Positions 5,719 through 11,231 of a DNA stretch of 11,231 bases are shown in pieces. The stretch comes from Frondihabitans sp. Lineage in GTDB: Bacteria; Actinomycetota; Actinomycetes; Actinomycetales; Microbacteriaceae. Both the position numbers and the translations under genes were made by a program. The DNA lies in NCBI GenBank assembly GCA_025464735.1, contig JAODMX010000401.1:1-11231 (forward strand), given 5' to 3'. Within the stretch, counting starts at the first letter, position 1. Every line of letters starts with the position of its first letter. The notes under the pieces are model-generated. The model worked only from the letters and a program-made list of their open reading frames with translations, had not been told where the DNA came from and made no database searches.

Positions 5719-6357
5719 CTACCGGAACGTGACCGGCGTGCGAGGCGAGATGGGCGTGCGGGACGAGGCGGACAGCTCCTTGGCTGCGGCGGGACGCAGG
5801 ACGTTGACGCGGATGCCCGCGGCCTCGGCGAGCTCGTCGACCGTGTCGGCGCCGTGGCGCTTCGCGGCGTGCGCGATGATCGCGGCGCACGCTTCGGCGT
5901 CGGCGAGTGCCTCGTGGTGGTTGAAGTCGTCGAACCCTGCGGCCATCGCCGCCATCGGCAGCCGGTAGGAGTCGAGCGAGTAGGTCTTACGCGCCACCTG
6001 GAGGCTGCAGAAGTAGCGGACCTCGGGGCAGTCGAGCCCGGTCGCGGCGCAGGCCCCGCGGATCACCCCCATGTCGAACCCGGCGTTGTGCGCCACCAGG
6101 GGGTCGTCGCCGGTGAAGGCGAGGAGATCGGGGAGCTGCTCCGCCCAGCCGAGCGCGTCCACGACATCAGACTCGACGATGCCGTGGATCCGGGTGTTCC
6201 ACTCCGAAAAAAAATCGTGCCCCAGGGGTGGCTTGATGAGCCAGCCCACCTTGTCGACCACCCGACCGTCGTGGACCTTCACGAGGCCTACGGAACAGGC
6301 CGACGCGCTGGAGGAATTCGCGGTCTCGAAGTCGATCGCTACGTAGTCGAGTGGCAT
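5719..6357 (-). CDS. DEDDh 3'-5' exonuclease (DNA polymerase III epsilon / RNase T family)
   Basis: This 212-residue protein carries all the DEDDh motifs. Exo I is VAIDFET with D9 and E11, Exo II is VAHNAGFDMGV with D95, and Exo III is HHEALADAEA with H148 and D153. These residues bind two metal ions and remove nucleotides from 3' ends of DNA or RNA. As a stand-alone small domain it is probably a repair or RNA-processing nuclease rather than the replicative proofreading subunit. Residues ~185-212 are a Ser/Pro/Arg-rich tail outside the fold. The ATG at 6357 places DFET close to the N-terminus, as usual; no clear Shine-Dalgarno is visible. It diverges from ychF (72 bp apart) and is followed on the same strand by gntR after 114 bp. 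Codons 48-51 contain eight consecutive T on the coding strand, a possible slippage site. Confidence 0.88.
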   Translation of the reverse strand: MPLDYVAIDFETANSSSASACSVGLVKVHDGRVVDKVGWLIKPPLGHDFFSEWNTRIHGIVESDVVDALGWAEQLPDLLAFTGDDPLVAHNAGFDMGVIRGACAATGLDCPEVRYFCSLQVARKTYSLDSYRLPMAAMAAGFDDFNHHEALADAEACAAIIAHAAKRHGADTVDELAEAAGIRVNVLRPAAAKELSASSRTPISPRTPVTFR

Positions 6358-6415
6358 TGGTTCATGCTCTCATGCACGAGCGACACAGCCGGATCCGACG
6401 CACGGCACTGGCTAT

Positions 6416-6421
6416 TAGGCT
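6416..6421 (+). promoter_or_regulatory. -10 box for leaderless ychF transcription
   Basis: TAGGCT fits TAnnnT, and its last base is 8 nt before the GTG at 6430, so transcription could begin at or within two bases of the start codon. The overlapping TATTAG (6413-6418) is an alternative. There is no Shine-Dalgarno between box and start, which supports a leaderless mRNA. Confidence 0.5.
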
Positions 6422-6429
6422 TGACCCCC

Positions 6430-7503
6430 GTGGCTCTCACTATCGCGATCGTCGGACTCCCCAATGTGGGCAAGTCCACCCTCTTCAACGCCCTGACCAA
6501 AAACCAGGTGCTGGCAGCGAACTATCCGTTCGCCACCATCGAGCCCAACGTCGGCGTCGTGAACCTGCCCGACCCTCGGCTTGGCGTGCTCGCCGGACTG
6601 TTCTCGTCCGAGAAGATCTTGCCCGCGCCGGTGTCGTTCGTCGACATCGCCGGCATCGTCAAGGGTGCGAGCGAGGGGGAGGGGCTCGGCAACAAGTTCC
6701 TGGCCAACATCCGCGAGGCCGATGCCATCGCCGAGGTCGTGCGCGGCTTCGAAGATCCCGATGTCGTGCACGTCGATGGCGAGGTCGATCCTGCTGCCGA
6801 CCTGAGCACCATCAATACCGAGCTGATCCTGGCCGACCTCGAGACCGTCGAGAAGGCCCTCGTCCGATACGAGAAGGAGCTGCGCCTCAAGCGCGTCGAG
6901 CCGATCGTTCACGACACGGCCGTTGCGGCCCGCGACGCCCTGCAGCGTGGTGAGGCTCTTTCTGCCACCTCGATCGACCTGGAGCCGATCCGCGAGCTGG
7001 GTCTCCTGACCGCCAAGCCCTTCATCTACGTCTTCAATGTCGACGAGGCGATCATCACGTCTTCCGCGCGGAAGGCCGAGCTGCAGGCGCTCGTGGCGCC
7101 GGCCGAGGCGATCTTCTTGGACGCCAAGATCGAATCAGAACTGATCGACCTGGATCCTGAGGACGCCGCCGAGCTCCTCGCCTCCACCGGCCAGGAAGAG
7201 TCGGGTCTCGACCAGCTGGCTCGCATCGGGTTCGACACCCTAGGGCTCCAGACCTACCTGACGGCCGGCCCGAAAGAGACGCGCGCCTGGACCATCGGCA
7301 AGGGCTGGAAGGCGCCCCAGGCAGCCGGCGTCATCCACACCGACTTCGAGAAGGGTTTCATCAAGGCCGAGGTCATCTCGTTCGACGACCTGGTCTCGAC
7401 CGGCTCGATCGCCGAAGCCCGCTCGCACGGCGTCGCGCGCATCGAGGGCAAGGACTACGTGATGCAGGACGGCGACGTGGTGGAGTTCCGGTTCAACAAC
7501 TAG
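6430..7503 (+). CDS. ychF: Ribosome-binding GTPase/ATPase YchF (OLA1 family)
   Basis: This 357-residue protein is full length for the universal YchF/OLA1 family. The N-terminus [17 protein letters not shown] has G1 GLPNVGKST at residues 9-17. [11 protein letters not shown] (30-40) covers switch I, G3 is VDIAG (71-75), and the family-specific G4 variant NVDE at 203-206 replaces NKxD and allows ATP use. A helical coiled region (about 128-175) and a C-terminal TGS domain (about 275-357, ending [14 protein letters not shown]) complete it. YchF binds ribosomes and takes part in stress responses. The GTG at 6430 is chosen because it gives the exact family N-terminus. An open frame continues far upstream but runs antisense through the exonuclease gene and is an artefact. 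The gene appears to have its own leaderless promoter. Confidence 0.97.
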   Translation: MALTIAIVGLPNVGKSTLFNALTKNQVLAANYPFATIEPNVGVVNLPDPRLGVLAGLFSSEKILPAPVSFVDIAGIVKGASEGEGLGNKFLANIREADAIAEVVRGFEDPDVVHVDGEVDPAADLSTINTELILADLETVEKALVRYEKELRLKRVEPIVHDTAVAARDALQRGEALSATSIDLEPIRELGLLTAKPFIYVFNVDEAIITSSARKAELQALVAPAEAIFLDAKIESELIDLDPEDAAELLASTGQEESGLDQLARIGFDTLGLQTYLTAGPKETRAWTIGKGWKAPQAAGVIHTDFEKGFIKAEVISFDDLVSTGSIAEARSHGVARIEGKDYVMQDGDVVEFRFNN

Positions 7504-7541
7504 GCAGGGGCAGCAAGAGCATCTGCGAACGCCGACGCGGG

Positions 7542-7547
7542 TACGAT
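7542..7547 (+). promoter_or_regulatory. Candidate -10 box of the 154-residue gene
   Basis: TACGAT (5 of 6 to TATAAT, fits TAnnnT) lies 39 nt upstream of the ATG at 7587, leaving a ~30-nt leader with AGGAGA as ribosome site. No good -35 is seen. Unlike several neighbours, this gene would be a leadered transcript. Confidence 0.45.
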
Positions 7548-7586
7548 CGCGCTACCTTTGGTGAACTGGTACCGACAGGAGAACGC

Positions 7587-8051
7587 ATGCCGTACATCGT
7601 CGACTTCGTGGATGTGTCCACGACCGGACTCGAATCGTCCCCGGTTGCGGACGCACTCGCCGGGTTGCGTGCCAACGAGGCGCGCTACTTCAAGAACAAG
7701 TACGACCACGTCTTCACAGTCGACCCGGCGGATGAGGCTGTCGCCGTGGTCGAGCGCGTGACCCGGATCCTGAAGGACGAGCGTGACATCGTCATCGACT
7801 CGAAGCCCCTCGAGGCCACCGAGTTCGAAGTCGAAGGCGTTCGCTGGTCGTACGTGTTTTACGAGTCGGGTCTGTCGATCAATGTGCTGTACGCCCTCGC
7901 CGACGGCGGGAAGCGGGCCGTCGGGTTCAAGCTCTCTGACGGCATGGAGATCCCCACCGAACTCGCTTCGCGGTTCAAATTCGCACGTCAGAAATCGAAG
8001 CTGGCCGGTGTTATCCGCGGCTCGTTCTTCGTGATCAAGGGCGAGTACTGA
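7587..8051 (+). CDS. Hypothetical protein, 154 residues
   Basis: I do not recognise the family. The start is well supported: AGGAGA lies 6 nt before the ATG at 7587. The protein is soluble, with no signal peptide or membrane segment. It appears to have an alpha/beta N-terminal half (VDFVDVSTTGLESSPVADAL, then NEARYFKNKYDHVFTV) and a C-terminal half rich in beta strands (VEGVRWSYVFYESGLSINVL, then GSFFVIKGEY at the very end). The last third is basic (SRFKFARQKSKL at 128-139). It follows ychF by 83 nt but has its own candidate promoter, so co-transcription is not required. Codon use and strand agree with the neighbours. Function unknown. Confidence 0.85.
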   Translation: MPYIVDFVDVSTTGLESSPVADALAGLRANEARYFKNKYDHVFTVDPADEAVAVVERVTRILKDERDIVIDSKPLEATEFEVEGVRWSYVFYESGLSINVLYALADGGKRAVGFKLSDGMEIPTELASRFKFARQKSKLAGVIRGSFFVIKGEY

Positions 8052-8127
8052 GTTCTCGTTCTAGGCCGGCGCCGGTCCACGGTTGGCCTCGAGGCTCAGC
8101 GGAGGCACGGATCCCGGGTATCGAGTG

Positions 8128-8133
8128 CACACT
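8128..8133 (+). promoter_or_regulatory. Candidate -10 box for leaderless DUF4190-like gene
   Basis: CACACT lies exactly 6 nt before the GTG at 8140. It shares spacing and the ending ACT with the boxes at 8967-8972 and 10967-10972. The first base deviates from TAnnnT, so the call is weaker. Confidence 0.35.
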
Positions 8134-8139
8134 GGTGGC

Positions 8140-8460
8140 GTGACCCAACCTCCCGAGAACCACCAGTACGGCTCGCCCGCCGGGTCGCCACCGCCCGGCT
8201 ACCCCTACGCACCCCCGTACCGACCGACCAACACGCTCGCCATCATCGCGATCATCGCGGCGTTCGTGATGCCCGTCGCAGCCATCGTGCTCGGTCACGT
8301 CGCACGATCGCAGATCCGACGCACGCACGAGGAGGGGTGGACTCTGACGACGCTCTCCCTCGTCTTCGGGTACGTCTTCACCGCATTTGGGGCTATGTTC
8401 TTCGTCGTGTGGGTGGTGTTCTTCATCTTGGCGATCACGTCACCGGGGTTCGGGCACTGA
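8140..8460 (+). CDS. DUF4190-like small membrane protein
   Basis: This 106-residue protein has a Pro/Gly/Tyr-rich cytoplasmic-looking N-terminus (1-30, PPPGYPYAPPY), then two hydrophobic segments: about 32-54 (NTLAIIAIIAAFVMPVAAIVLGHVA) and about 70-99. The loop between them, HVARSQIRRTHEEGWTLTTLSLVFGY, follows the DUF4190 pattern GHvAxxQIrrtxxxGxxLaxxslvxGy. Such proteins are common in actinobacteria, often near cell-envelope genes, with unknown function. The GTG at 8140 is preferred because the Pro-rich tail begins there and a -10-like box sits 6 nt upstream; an in-frame ATG at 8083 would add 19 unrelated residues. The stop is only 6 bp from the stop of the facing 115-residue gene, with no terminator between them. 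Confidence 0.85.
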   Translation: MTQPPENHQYGSPAGSPPPGYPYAPPYRPTNTLAIIAIIAAFVMPVAAIVLGHVARSQIRRTHEEGWTLTTLSLVFGYVFTAFGAMFFVVWVVFFILAITSPGFGH

Positions 8461-8466
8461 CCGCCC

Positions 8467-8814
8467 TCAGCCCTCGTAGCCCTCGATATCCATGTTCGGC
8501 GGGTTGGCGGCCCAGTCGCTCAGCTCCTCTTCGCTGTGCTCCTCGACCTCGAAGCGGACGGGCGTTTGCGGCGTCATCAGTACCGACACCCGGCCGTGTC
8601 CCATCGGCTGGAATTCGATGAACTCGGCGACGCCGCGGGCGGAATCGAGGATCTGCTGCTTCAGCTGAGTGATGTCCTGCGTCGGTTCCAGAAAGAACAT
8701 CTGGCCATCGATGCGAAGCTTGTTGATCTGCACGGCGCCCTCATTGGTCGCTGCTCGGTACCGGAACGCATCGTCGCCGGGGGCCGGGGCGAAATCGATG
8801 AAGCGGGTACGCAA
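8467..8814 (-). CDS. Hypothetical protein, 115 residues
   Basis: I do not recognise the family. The protein is acidic at its C-terminus (VEEHSEEELSDWAANPPNM) and has a mixed alpha/beta core: FRYRAATNEGAVQINKLRIDGQMFFLEP (18-45), a helix DITQLKQQILDSARGVAEF and a final strand pair GRVSVLMTPQTPVRFEVEE. The pattern suggests a small soluble actinobacterial protein. The proposed start is TTG at 8814; no in-frame ATG or GTG gives a better N-terminus, and a -10-like TAGGGT lies 8 nt upstream. TTG would be unusual for a leaderless mRNA, so the start is uncertain. It is divergent from the ABC-F gene across an intricate 164-bp region and convergent with the DUF4190-like gene. Confidence 0.75.
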   Translation of the reverse strand: MRTRFIDFAPAPGDDAFRYRAATNEGAVQINKLRIDGQMFFLEPTQDITQLKQQILDSARGVAEFIEFQPMGHGRVSVLMTPQTPVRFEVEEHSEEELSDWAANPPNMDIEGYEG

Positions 8815-8822
8815 CCAACGCC

Positions 8823-8828
8823 ACCCTA
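8823..8828 (-). promoter_or_regulatory. Candidate -10 box of the 115-residue gene
   Basis: Read on the minus strand this is TAGGGT (fits TAnnnT), ending 8 nt before the TTG start, the same spacing as TAGGCT before ychF. This suggests a very short or absent leader. Confidence 0.4.
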
Positions 8829-8846
8829 GGCGACGAGAGCGGCGGC

Positions 8847-8924
8847 CGCCTCGAAAAGTACGCGTTCGCGCATCAAGTACAACCTAGAACGTACTTGCAG
8901 CACGAAATCGTACTTTTCGGGGCG
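8847..8924. repeat. 78-bp single-axis palindrome with four AAGTAC half-sites
   Basis: Outer arms CGCCTCGAAAAGTACG (8847-8862) and CGTACTTTTCGGGGCG (8909-8924) match over 16 bp with one T-G pair. Inner arms CAAGTAC (8874-8880) and GTACTTG (8891-8897) are perfect, and CTAG (8884-8887) sits at the centre. All share the axis between 8885 and 8886; 30 of 39 positions are Watson-Crick complementary. AAGTAC half-sites at 8856 and 8875, and GTACTT at 8891 and 8910, are each 19 bp apart. It lies in the divergent promoter region of the 115-residue gene and the ABC-F gene, so an operator, a leader hairpin or a palindromic repeat element are all possible. Confidence 0.85.
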
Positions 8925-8946
8925 CAGCGCTTTTCAGGGCGCAGCG
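8913..8946 (+). repeat. 17-bp tandem duplication
   Basis: CTTTTCGGGGCGCAGCG (8913-8929) is followed at once by CTTTTCAGGGCGCAGCG (8930-8946), identical except for one base. The first copy overlaps the right arm of the 78-bp palindrome. It looks like a recent local duplication or a second pair of protein-binding sites upstream of the ABC-F gene. Confidence 0.85.
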
Positions 8947-8966
8947 GCAGCACATCGTGCGCCTGC

Positions 8967-8972
8967 GAGACT
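8967..8972 (+). promoter_or_regulatory. Candidate -10 box of the ABC-F gene
   Basis: GAGACT lies exactly 6 nt before the ATG at 8979, the same geometry as two to three other genes here. It is also the left arm of an inverted repeat with AGTCTC (8982-8987) around the start codon. The match to TAnnnT is partial. Confidence 0.3.
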
Positions 8973-8978
8973 GAACCC

Positions 8979-10571
8979 ATGAGTCTCATCCGCCTCCACG
9001 ACGTGTCCGTCCGCTTCGAGAACACGCCCGTGTTGCGCGAGGTGTTCTTTCGGCTCGAGGCGGGCGATCGGGTGGGGCTGATCGGCCGCAACGGCTCGGG
9101 AAAGACGACGCTGCTGAAGCTCGCCCTCGCACAGGTCGAGGCCGACACCGGTACCGTGACCATCGACCCGGGTACGAAGATCGGCTACTTCTCGCAATTC
9201 TCCGAGCTCGACGGGGGCGCGACCATCGTCGAGGTGCTGGAGGGGCTCTTCGAAGAGATCCGTGGCATCGAGGCAGAGCTGGCTCAGATCGACGCCGAGG
9301 TCGCGGTTGTGGCCGTCGATGAGAATCGGATGGACGAACTCACGACCCTGATCGAACGCCAGGCCGTTCTCTTCGAAGAGATGGACCGACTCGACGGCTG
9401 GGACTACCCGCGCCGCATCGACACCGCTCTCACGACCCTCGGTTTCGAAGCCGCCCACCGCACATCGCCAATCGACGACCTCAGCGGTGGCTGGCGCAAC
9501 CGGGCCGCGCTCGCAAAAATTCTGCTCGAAGATCCAGACGTCCTGCTCCTCGACGAGCCCACCAACTTCCTCGACGTGGCCGGGGTGGAGTGGCTCGAGT
9601 CGTGGTTCCGTGACTTCAAGGGGGCGGCGATCGTGGTGTCTCACGACCGGGGGTTCCTCGATGCGGTGGCCACCAGGATCCTGGAGGTCGAGAATTTCCA
9701 TCTTCACGAATACCCGGGCAACTTCGCCGAATACGTCGTGCAGAAGCAGTTCCGCCTGAAGACGCTCGAGCAGCAGTTCGTCCACGAGTCGGAGCTGCTG
9801 GCGTTCGAGGCGGAAGGGATCTCGGATCGTCGCGAGGCCGCGAAGGCTGCCAGCCGTGGGCTCGACAAGCAGCTCTCCAAGATCAAGAAGGCACGGGCTC
9901 CGCGCCCTGTCGACCAGATCATCACCGAGATCTACGGTGGGCTCCACGTGAAAGACGTGCTCTGCAGGGTCGACGGTTTGGAGAAGTCCTACGGCGATCG
10001 CACCCTGTTCGAGGGGCTCTCGTTCGAGGTTCGTCGGGGCAATCGGGTCGTCGTGGTCGGCGCCAACGGCAGCGGGAAGAGCACTCTCTTGCGCGTCCTC
10101 GCGGGCGAGGAACGGCAGGATGCGGGAACGGTCGCCTGGGCTTCCGGCGCCAAAGTGGTCTCGTACAACGAGGTGCTCGACGCTCTCGATCAGGACGACA
10201 CGGTCACCCATGCCGTCAACGCGATGCCCGACAGCCTGGCGCTGACCGCGACGCGGAAGTCAGTGGGCCGCTTCCTCGCCATGTTCCAGTTCTCGGACGC
10301 CGACCTCCAGAAGCGCATCCGTGATCTCTCCGGTGGTCAGCGTGCTCGGGTCGCCATGGCGCAGTGCCTGCTGTCGGGTGCCTCGGTGCTGCTTCTCGAC
10401 GAACCCACTAATCACCTCGACCTCGCGAGCACTCAGGTGATGGAGCGAGCGCTCGTGCACTTCCCGGGTGCTGTCATCGTCGTCAGCCACGACCGGTTCT
10501 TCAGCGACAAGGTCGCCAATCGCAAGCTCGTCTTCTCAGGGGGAGCGGAGATCGAGGTCAGCGCCGCCTGA
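8979..10571 (+). CDS. ABC-F family ATP-binding protein (ribosome-associated type)
   Basis: This 530-residue protein has two ABC ATPase domains and no membrane segment, the ABC-F layout. Domain 1: Walker A GRNGSGKT (36-43), signature LSGGW (168-172), Walker B VLLLDEP (188-194) with catalytic E193, and switch H222. Domain 2: Walker A GANGSGKS (361-368), signature LSGGQ (450-454), Walker B VLLLDEP (470-476) with E475, and H504. Between them (about 245-325) is a charged helical linker (FEAEGISDRREAAKAASRGL) typical of the element that reaches toward the ribosomal P site. DEPTNFLD in domain 1 and DEPTNHLD in domain 2 are family motifs. Members act on translating ribosomes; some give antibiotic resistance, but the sequence alone does not place this one in a resistance subgroup. 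The ATG at 8979 gives the family N-terminus; a TTG further upstream would add a non-family leader. Confidence 0.95.
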   Translation: MSLIRLHDVSVRFENTPVLREVFFRLEAGDRVGLIGRNGSGKTTLLKLALAQVEADTGTVTIDPGTKIGYFSQFSELDGGATIVEVLEGLFEEIRGIEAELAQIDAEVAVVAVDENRMDELTTLIERQAVLFEEMDRLDGWDYPRRIDTALTTLGFEAAHRTSPIDDLSGGWRNRAALAKILLEDPDVLLLDEPTNFLDVAGVEWLESWFRDFKGAAIVVSHDRGFLDAVATRILEVENFHLHEYPGNFAEYVVQKQFRLKTLEQQFVHESELLAFEAEGISDRREAAKAASRGLDKQLSKIKKARAPRPVDQIITEIYGGLHVKDVLCRVDGLEKSYGDRTLFEGLSFEVRRGNRVVVVGANGSGKSTLLRVLAGEERQDAGTVAWASGAKVVSYNEVLDALDQDDTVTHAVNAMPDSLALTATRKSVGRFLAMFQFSDADLQKRIRDLSGGQRARVAMAQCLLSGASVLLLDEPTNHLDLASTQVMERALVHFPGAVIVVSHDRFFSDKVANRKLVFSGGAEIEVSAA

Positions 10572-10606
10572 CCCCGGGCTCGGAGGCGAGCGCAAGGGGG
10601 AAGTCC

Positions 10607-10612
10607 TAGGCT
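10607..10612 (+). promoter_or_regulatory. -10 box for leaderless 98-residue gene
   Basis: TAGGCT fits TAnnnT and ends exactly 6 nt before the ATG at 10619, so the A of ATG is the expected +1. A purine run GGGGGAAG further upstream is too far from the start to act as a ribosome site. Confidence 0.55.
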
Positions 10613-10618
10613 GCGGAC

Positions 10619-10915
10619 ATGCCGCACATCGTCTACGCCGGACAAAAGATCGAGATCACCCCGGAGCAGCTCGTCGACCTGAAAGACAAGCTGCGCGAGG
10701 CTGCCGCCTCGGGGCGTTCCCTCGACATCGATCTCCTCGACTCCGAAGGGCAGGCGACCTGGCTGTTCTGGACACCGGGCGCACCGATCGTCATCAACGA
10801 TGGAGAGATCCCGCCGACCGCGCAGTTCCCGTTCCCGGACCTCGCGGCGCTCGGTCTGCCCGGCCTGCCTGGCTTCCCCGAGGAGCCGCCCGCTCCTCGA
10901 CGCGTGGGTTTCTAG
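10619..10915 (+). CDS. Hypothetical protein, 98 residues, Pro/Gly-rich C-terminus
   Basis: I do not recognise a named family. Residues 1-55 look folded: a strand HIVYAGQKIEI, a helix TPEQLVDLKDKLREAAASG and a strand pair SLDIDLLDSEGQATWLFWTPGAPIVI. The rest is Pro/Gly-rich, with GLPGLPGFPEEPPAPRR (79-95), and is probably disordered. The start is supported by a leaderless-type -10 box 6 nt upstream. The gene follows the ABC-F stop by 47 bp on the same strand but seems to have its own promoter. No signal peptide or membrane helix is seen. Codon use matches its surroundings. Confidence 0.75.
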   Translation: MPHIVYAGQKIEITPEQLVDLKDKLREAAASGRSLDIDLLDSEGQATWLFWTPGAPIVINDGEIPPTAQFPFPDLAALGLPGLPGFPEEPPAPRRVGF

Positions 10916-10949
10916 GTCGGAACCCCAGCCGGCGCCGCAGCGTTTCATC

Positions 10950-10970
10950 TGTACGGAAATTCACCGTACA
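10950..10970. promoter_or_regulatory. Palindromic operator of the DUF1778 antitoxin gene
   Basis: TGTACGG (10950-10956) and CCGTACA (10964-10970) form a perfect 7-bp inverted repeat around a 7-bp spacer. The right arm overlaps the -10 box TACACT. Type II antitoxins with ribbon-helix-helix domains usually repress their own promoter by binding such palindromes, so autoregulation is the likely role. Confidence 0.75.
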
Positions 10971-10972
10971 CT
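10967..10972 (+). promoter_or_regulatory. -10 box for leaderless antitoxin gene
   Basis: TACACT fits TAnnnT and ends exactly 6 nt before the ATG at 10979, predicting a leaderless transcript. It shares four bases with the right arm of the 10950-10970 palindrome. Confidence 0.6.
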
Positions 10973-10978
10973 GAGCAT

Positions 10979-11231
10979 ATGGCATCAAGAACGAAAGACG
11001 ATCGGCTCGATCTGAGGCTCACGCACGCCCAGAAAGACGAGATCGAGCAGGCGGCGGCGATCAGCGGTCGCTCGCTCTCCGACTTCTCCGTCTCGGCGCT
11101 CGTCGAGAAGGCTGAGGAGACCATCCGGCGCGAACGTGAGGTCTCCATGTCTCAGCAGAGCTGGGATGCTTTTTCGGCTGTGCTCGACCGGCCGGCCGTG
11201 TCTGTCGCGGGTCTCGCCGACCTGCTCGCTC
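10979..11231 (+). CDS. DUF1778 (TacA-type) ribbon-helix-helix antitoxin, partial
   Basis: The first 84 residues are visible and the gene runs off the right edge. RLDLRLTHAQKDEIEQAAAI (9-28), followed by SGRSLSDFSVSALVEKAEE (29-47), is a ribbon-helix-helix DNA-binding domain of the DUF1778 type. MSQQSWDAFSAVLDRPA (57-73) matches the C-terminal segment with which these antitoxins wrap the toxin. Family members nearly always come before a GNAT acetyltransferase toxin that acetylates aminoacyl-tRNA and stops translation, so the next gene, just outside the window, is predicted to be such a toxin. The start at 10979 is supported by the leaderless-type promoter, and the palindrome upstream suggests negative autoregulation. 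The antitoxin is expected to be unstable and to bind both DNA and toxin. Only ~5-10 residues are probably missing. Confidence 0.88.
   Translation, partial: MASRTKDDRLDLRLTHAQKDEIEQAAAISGRSLSDFSVSALVEKAEETIRREREVSMSQQSWDAFSAVLDRPAVSVAGLADLLA

Noticed and set aside
5593..6429. Upstream extension of the ychF frame (279 extra codons)
   Set aside because: It lies antisense to the exonuclease gene with its complete DEDDh motifs. The YchF family N-terminus starts at the GTG at 6430.
8934..10211. Minus-strand open frame (425 codons) opposite the ABC-F gene
   Set aside because: It is the shadow of a gene with two complete sets of ATPase motifs, with no family resemblance of its own.
10468..10974. 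Plus-strand open frame (168 codons) over the end of the ABC-F gene and the 98-residue gene
   Set aside because: It is Arg/Ser-rich low-complexity translation in the wrong frame of two better supported genes.

Overview
This window looks like the chromosome of a high-GC actinobacterium, most likely of the Microbacteriaceae type. The evidence is strong G/C codon bias, frequent GTG starts, TAnnnT-type -10 boxes placed right at start codons (leaderless genes), a GntR/HutC regulator, and small hypothetical proteins of actinobacterial flavour. This placement is an inference; no rRNA or other phylogenetic marker is present. No stretch longer than about 300 bases lacks a gene; the largest gap is 4594-4842.

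Left part (1-3094): the tail of an upstream gene, then three tightly spaced + strand genes of a myo-inositol catabolism cluster. They are an IolE-type inosose dehydratase (or isomerase), an IolG-type inositol 2-dehydrogenase (Gfo/Idh/MocA) and an IolH-type TIM-barrel protein. The run ends at a perfect 15-bp inverted repeat. The other iol genes (iolA, B, C, D and a transporter) would have to lie to the left.

Middle (3118-6357): a 68-residue helix-hairpin-helix-like protein (-) diverges from a transaldolase-family enzyme (+). The transaldolase faces a GntR/UTRA repressor (-). Between these two convergent genes lie two tandem 93-bp copies (90/93 identical) of a long, single-axis hairpin element. 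Upstream of the gntR gene a perfect 14-bp palindrome overlaps its probable -10 box. As recalled, this site fits both the HutC-type operator core and the C. glutamicum IolR consensus, so the regulator may control the inositol genes. Behind it lies a DEDDh 3'-5' exonuclease gene with a T8 run.

Right part (6430-11231): the ribosome-binding GTPase YchF, a 154-residue unknown protein, a DUF4190-like membrane protein, a 115-residue unknown (-), an ABC-F ATPase, a 98-residue unknown, and the start of a DUF1778 ribbon-helix-helix antitoxin. The antitoxin is probably the first gene of a DUF1778/GNAT toxin-antitoxin pair cut by the window edge. Its promoter carries a perfect 7-7-7 inverted repeat.

The features that gene annotation does not explain are the tandem hairpin repeat, a 78-bp single-axis palindrome with four AAGTAC half-sites plus a 17-bp tandem duplication upstream of the ABC-F gene, and the repeated placement of -10-like boxes exactly 6 (or 8) nt before start codons.
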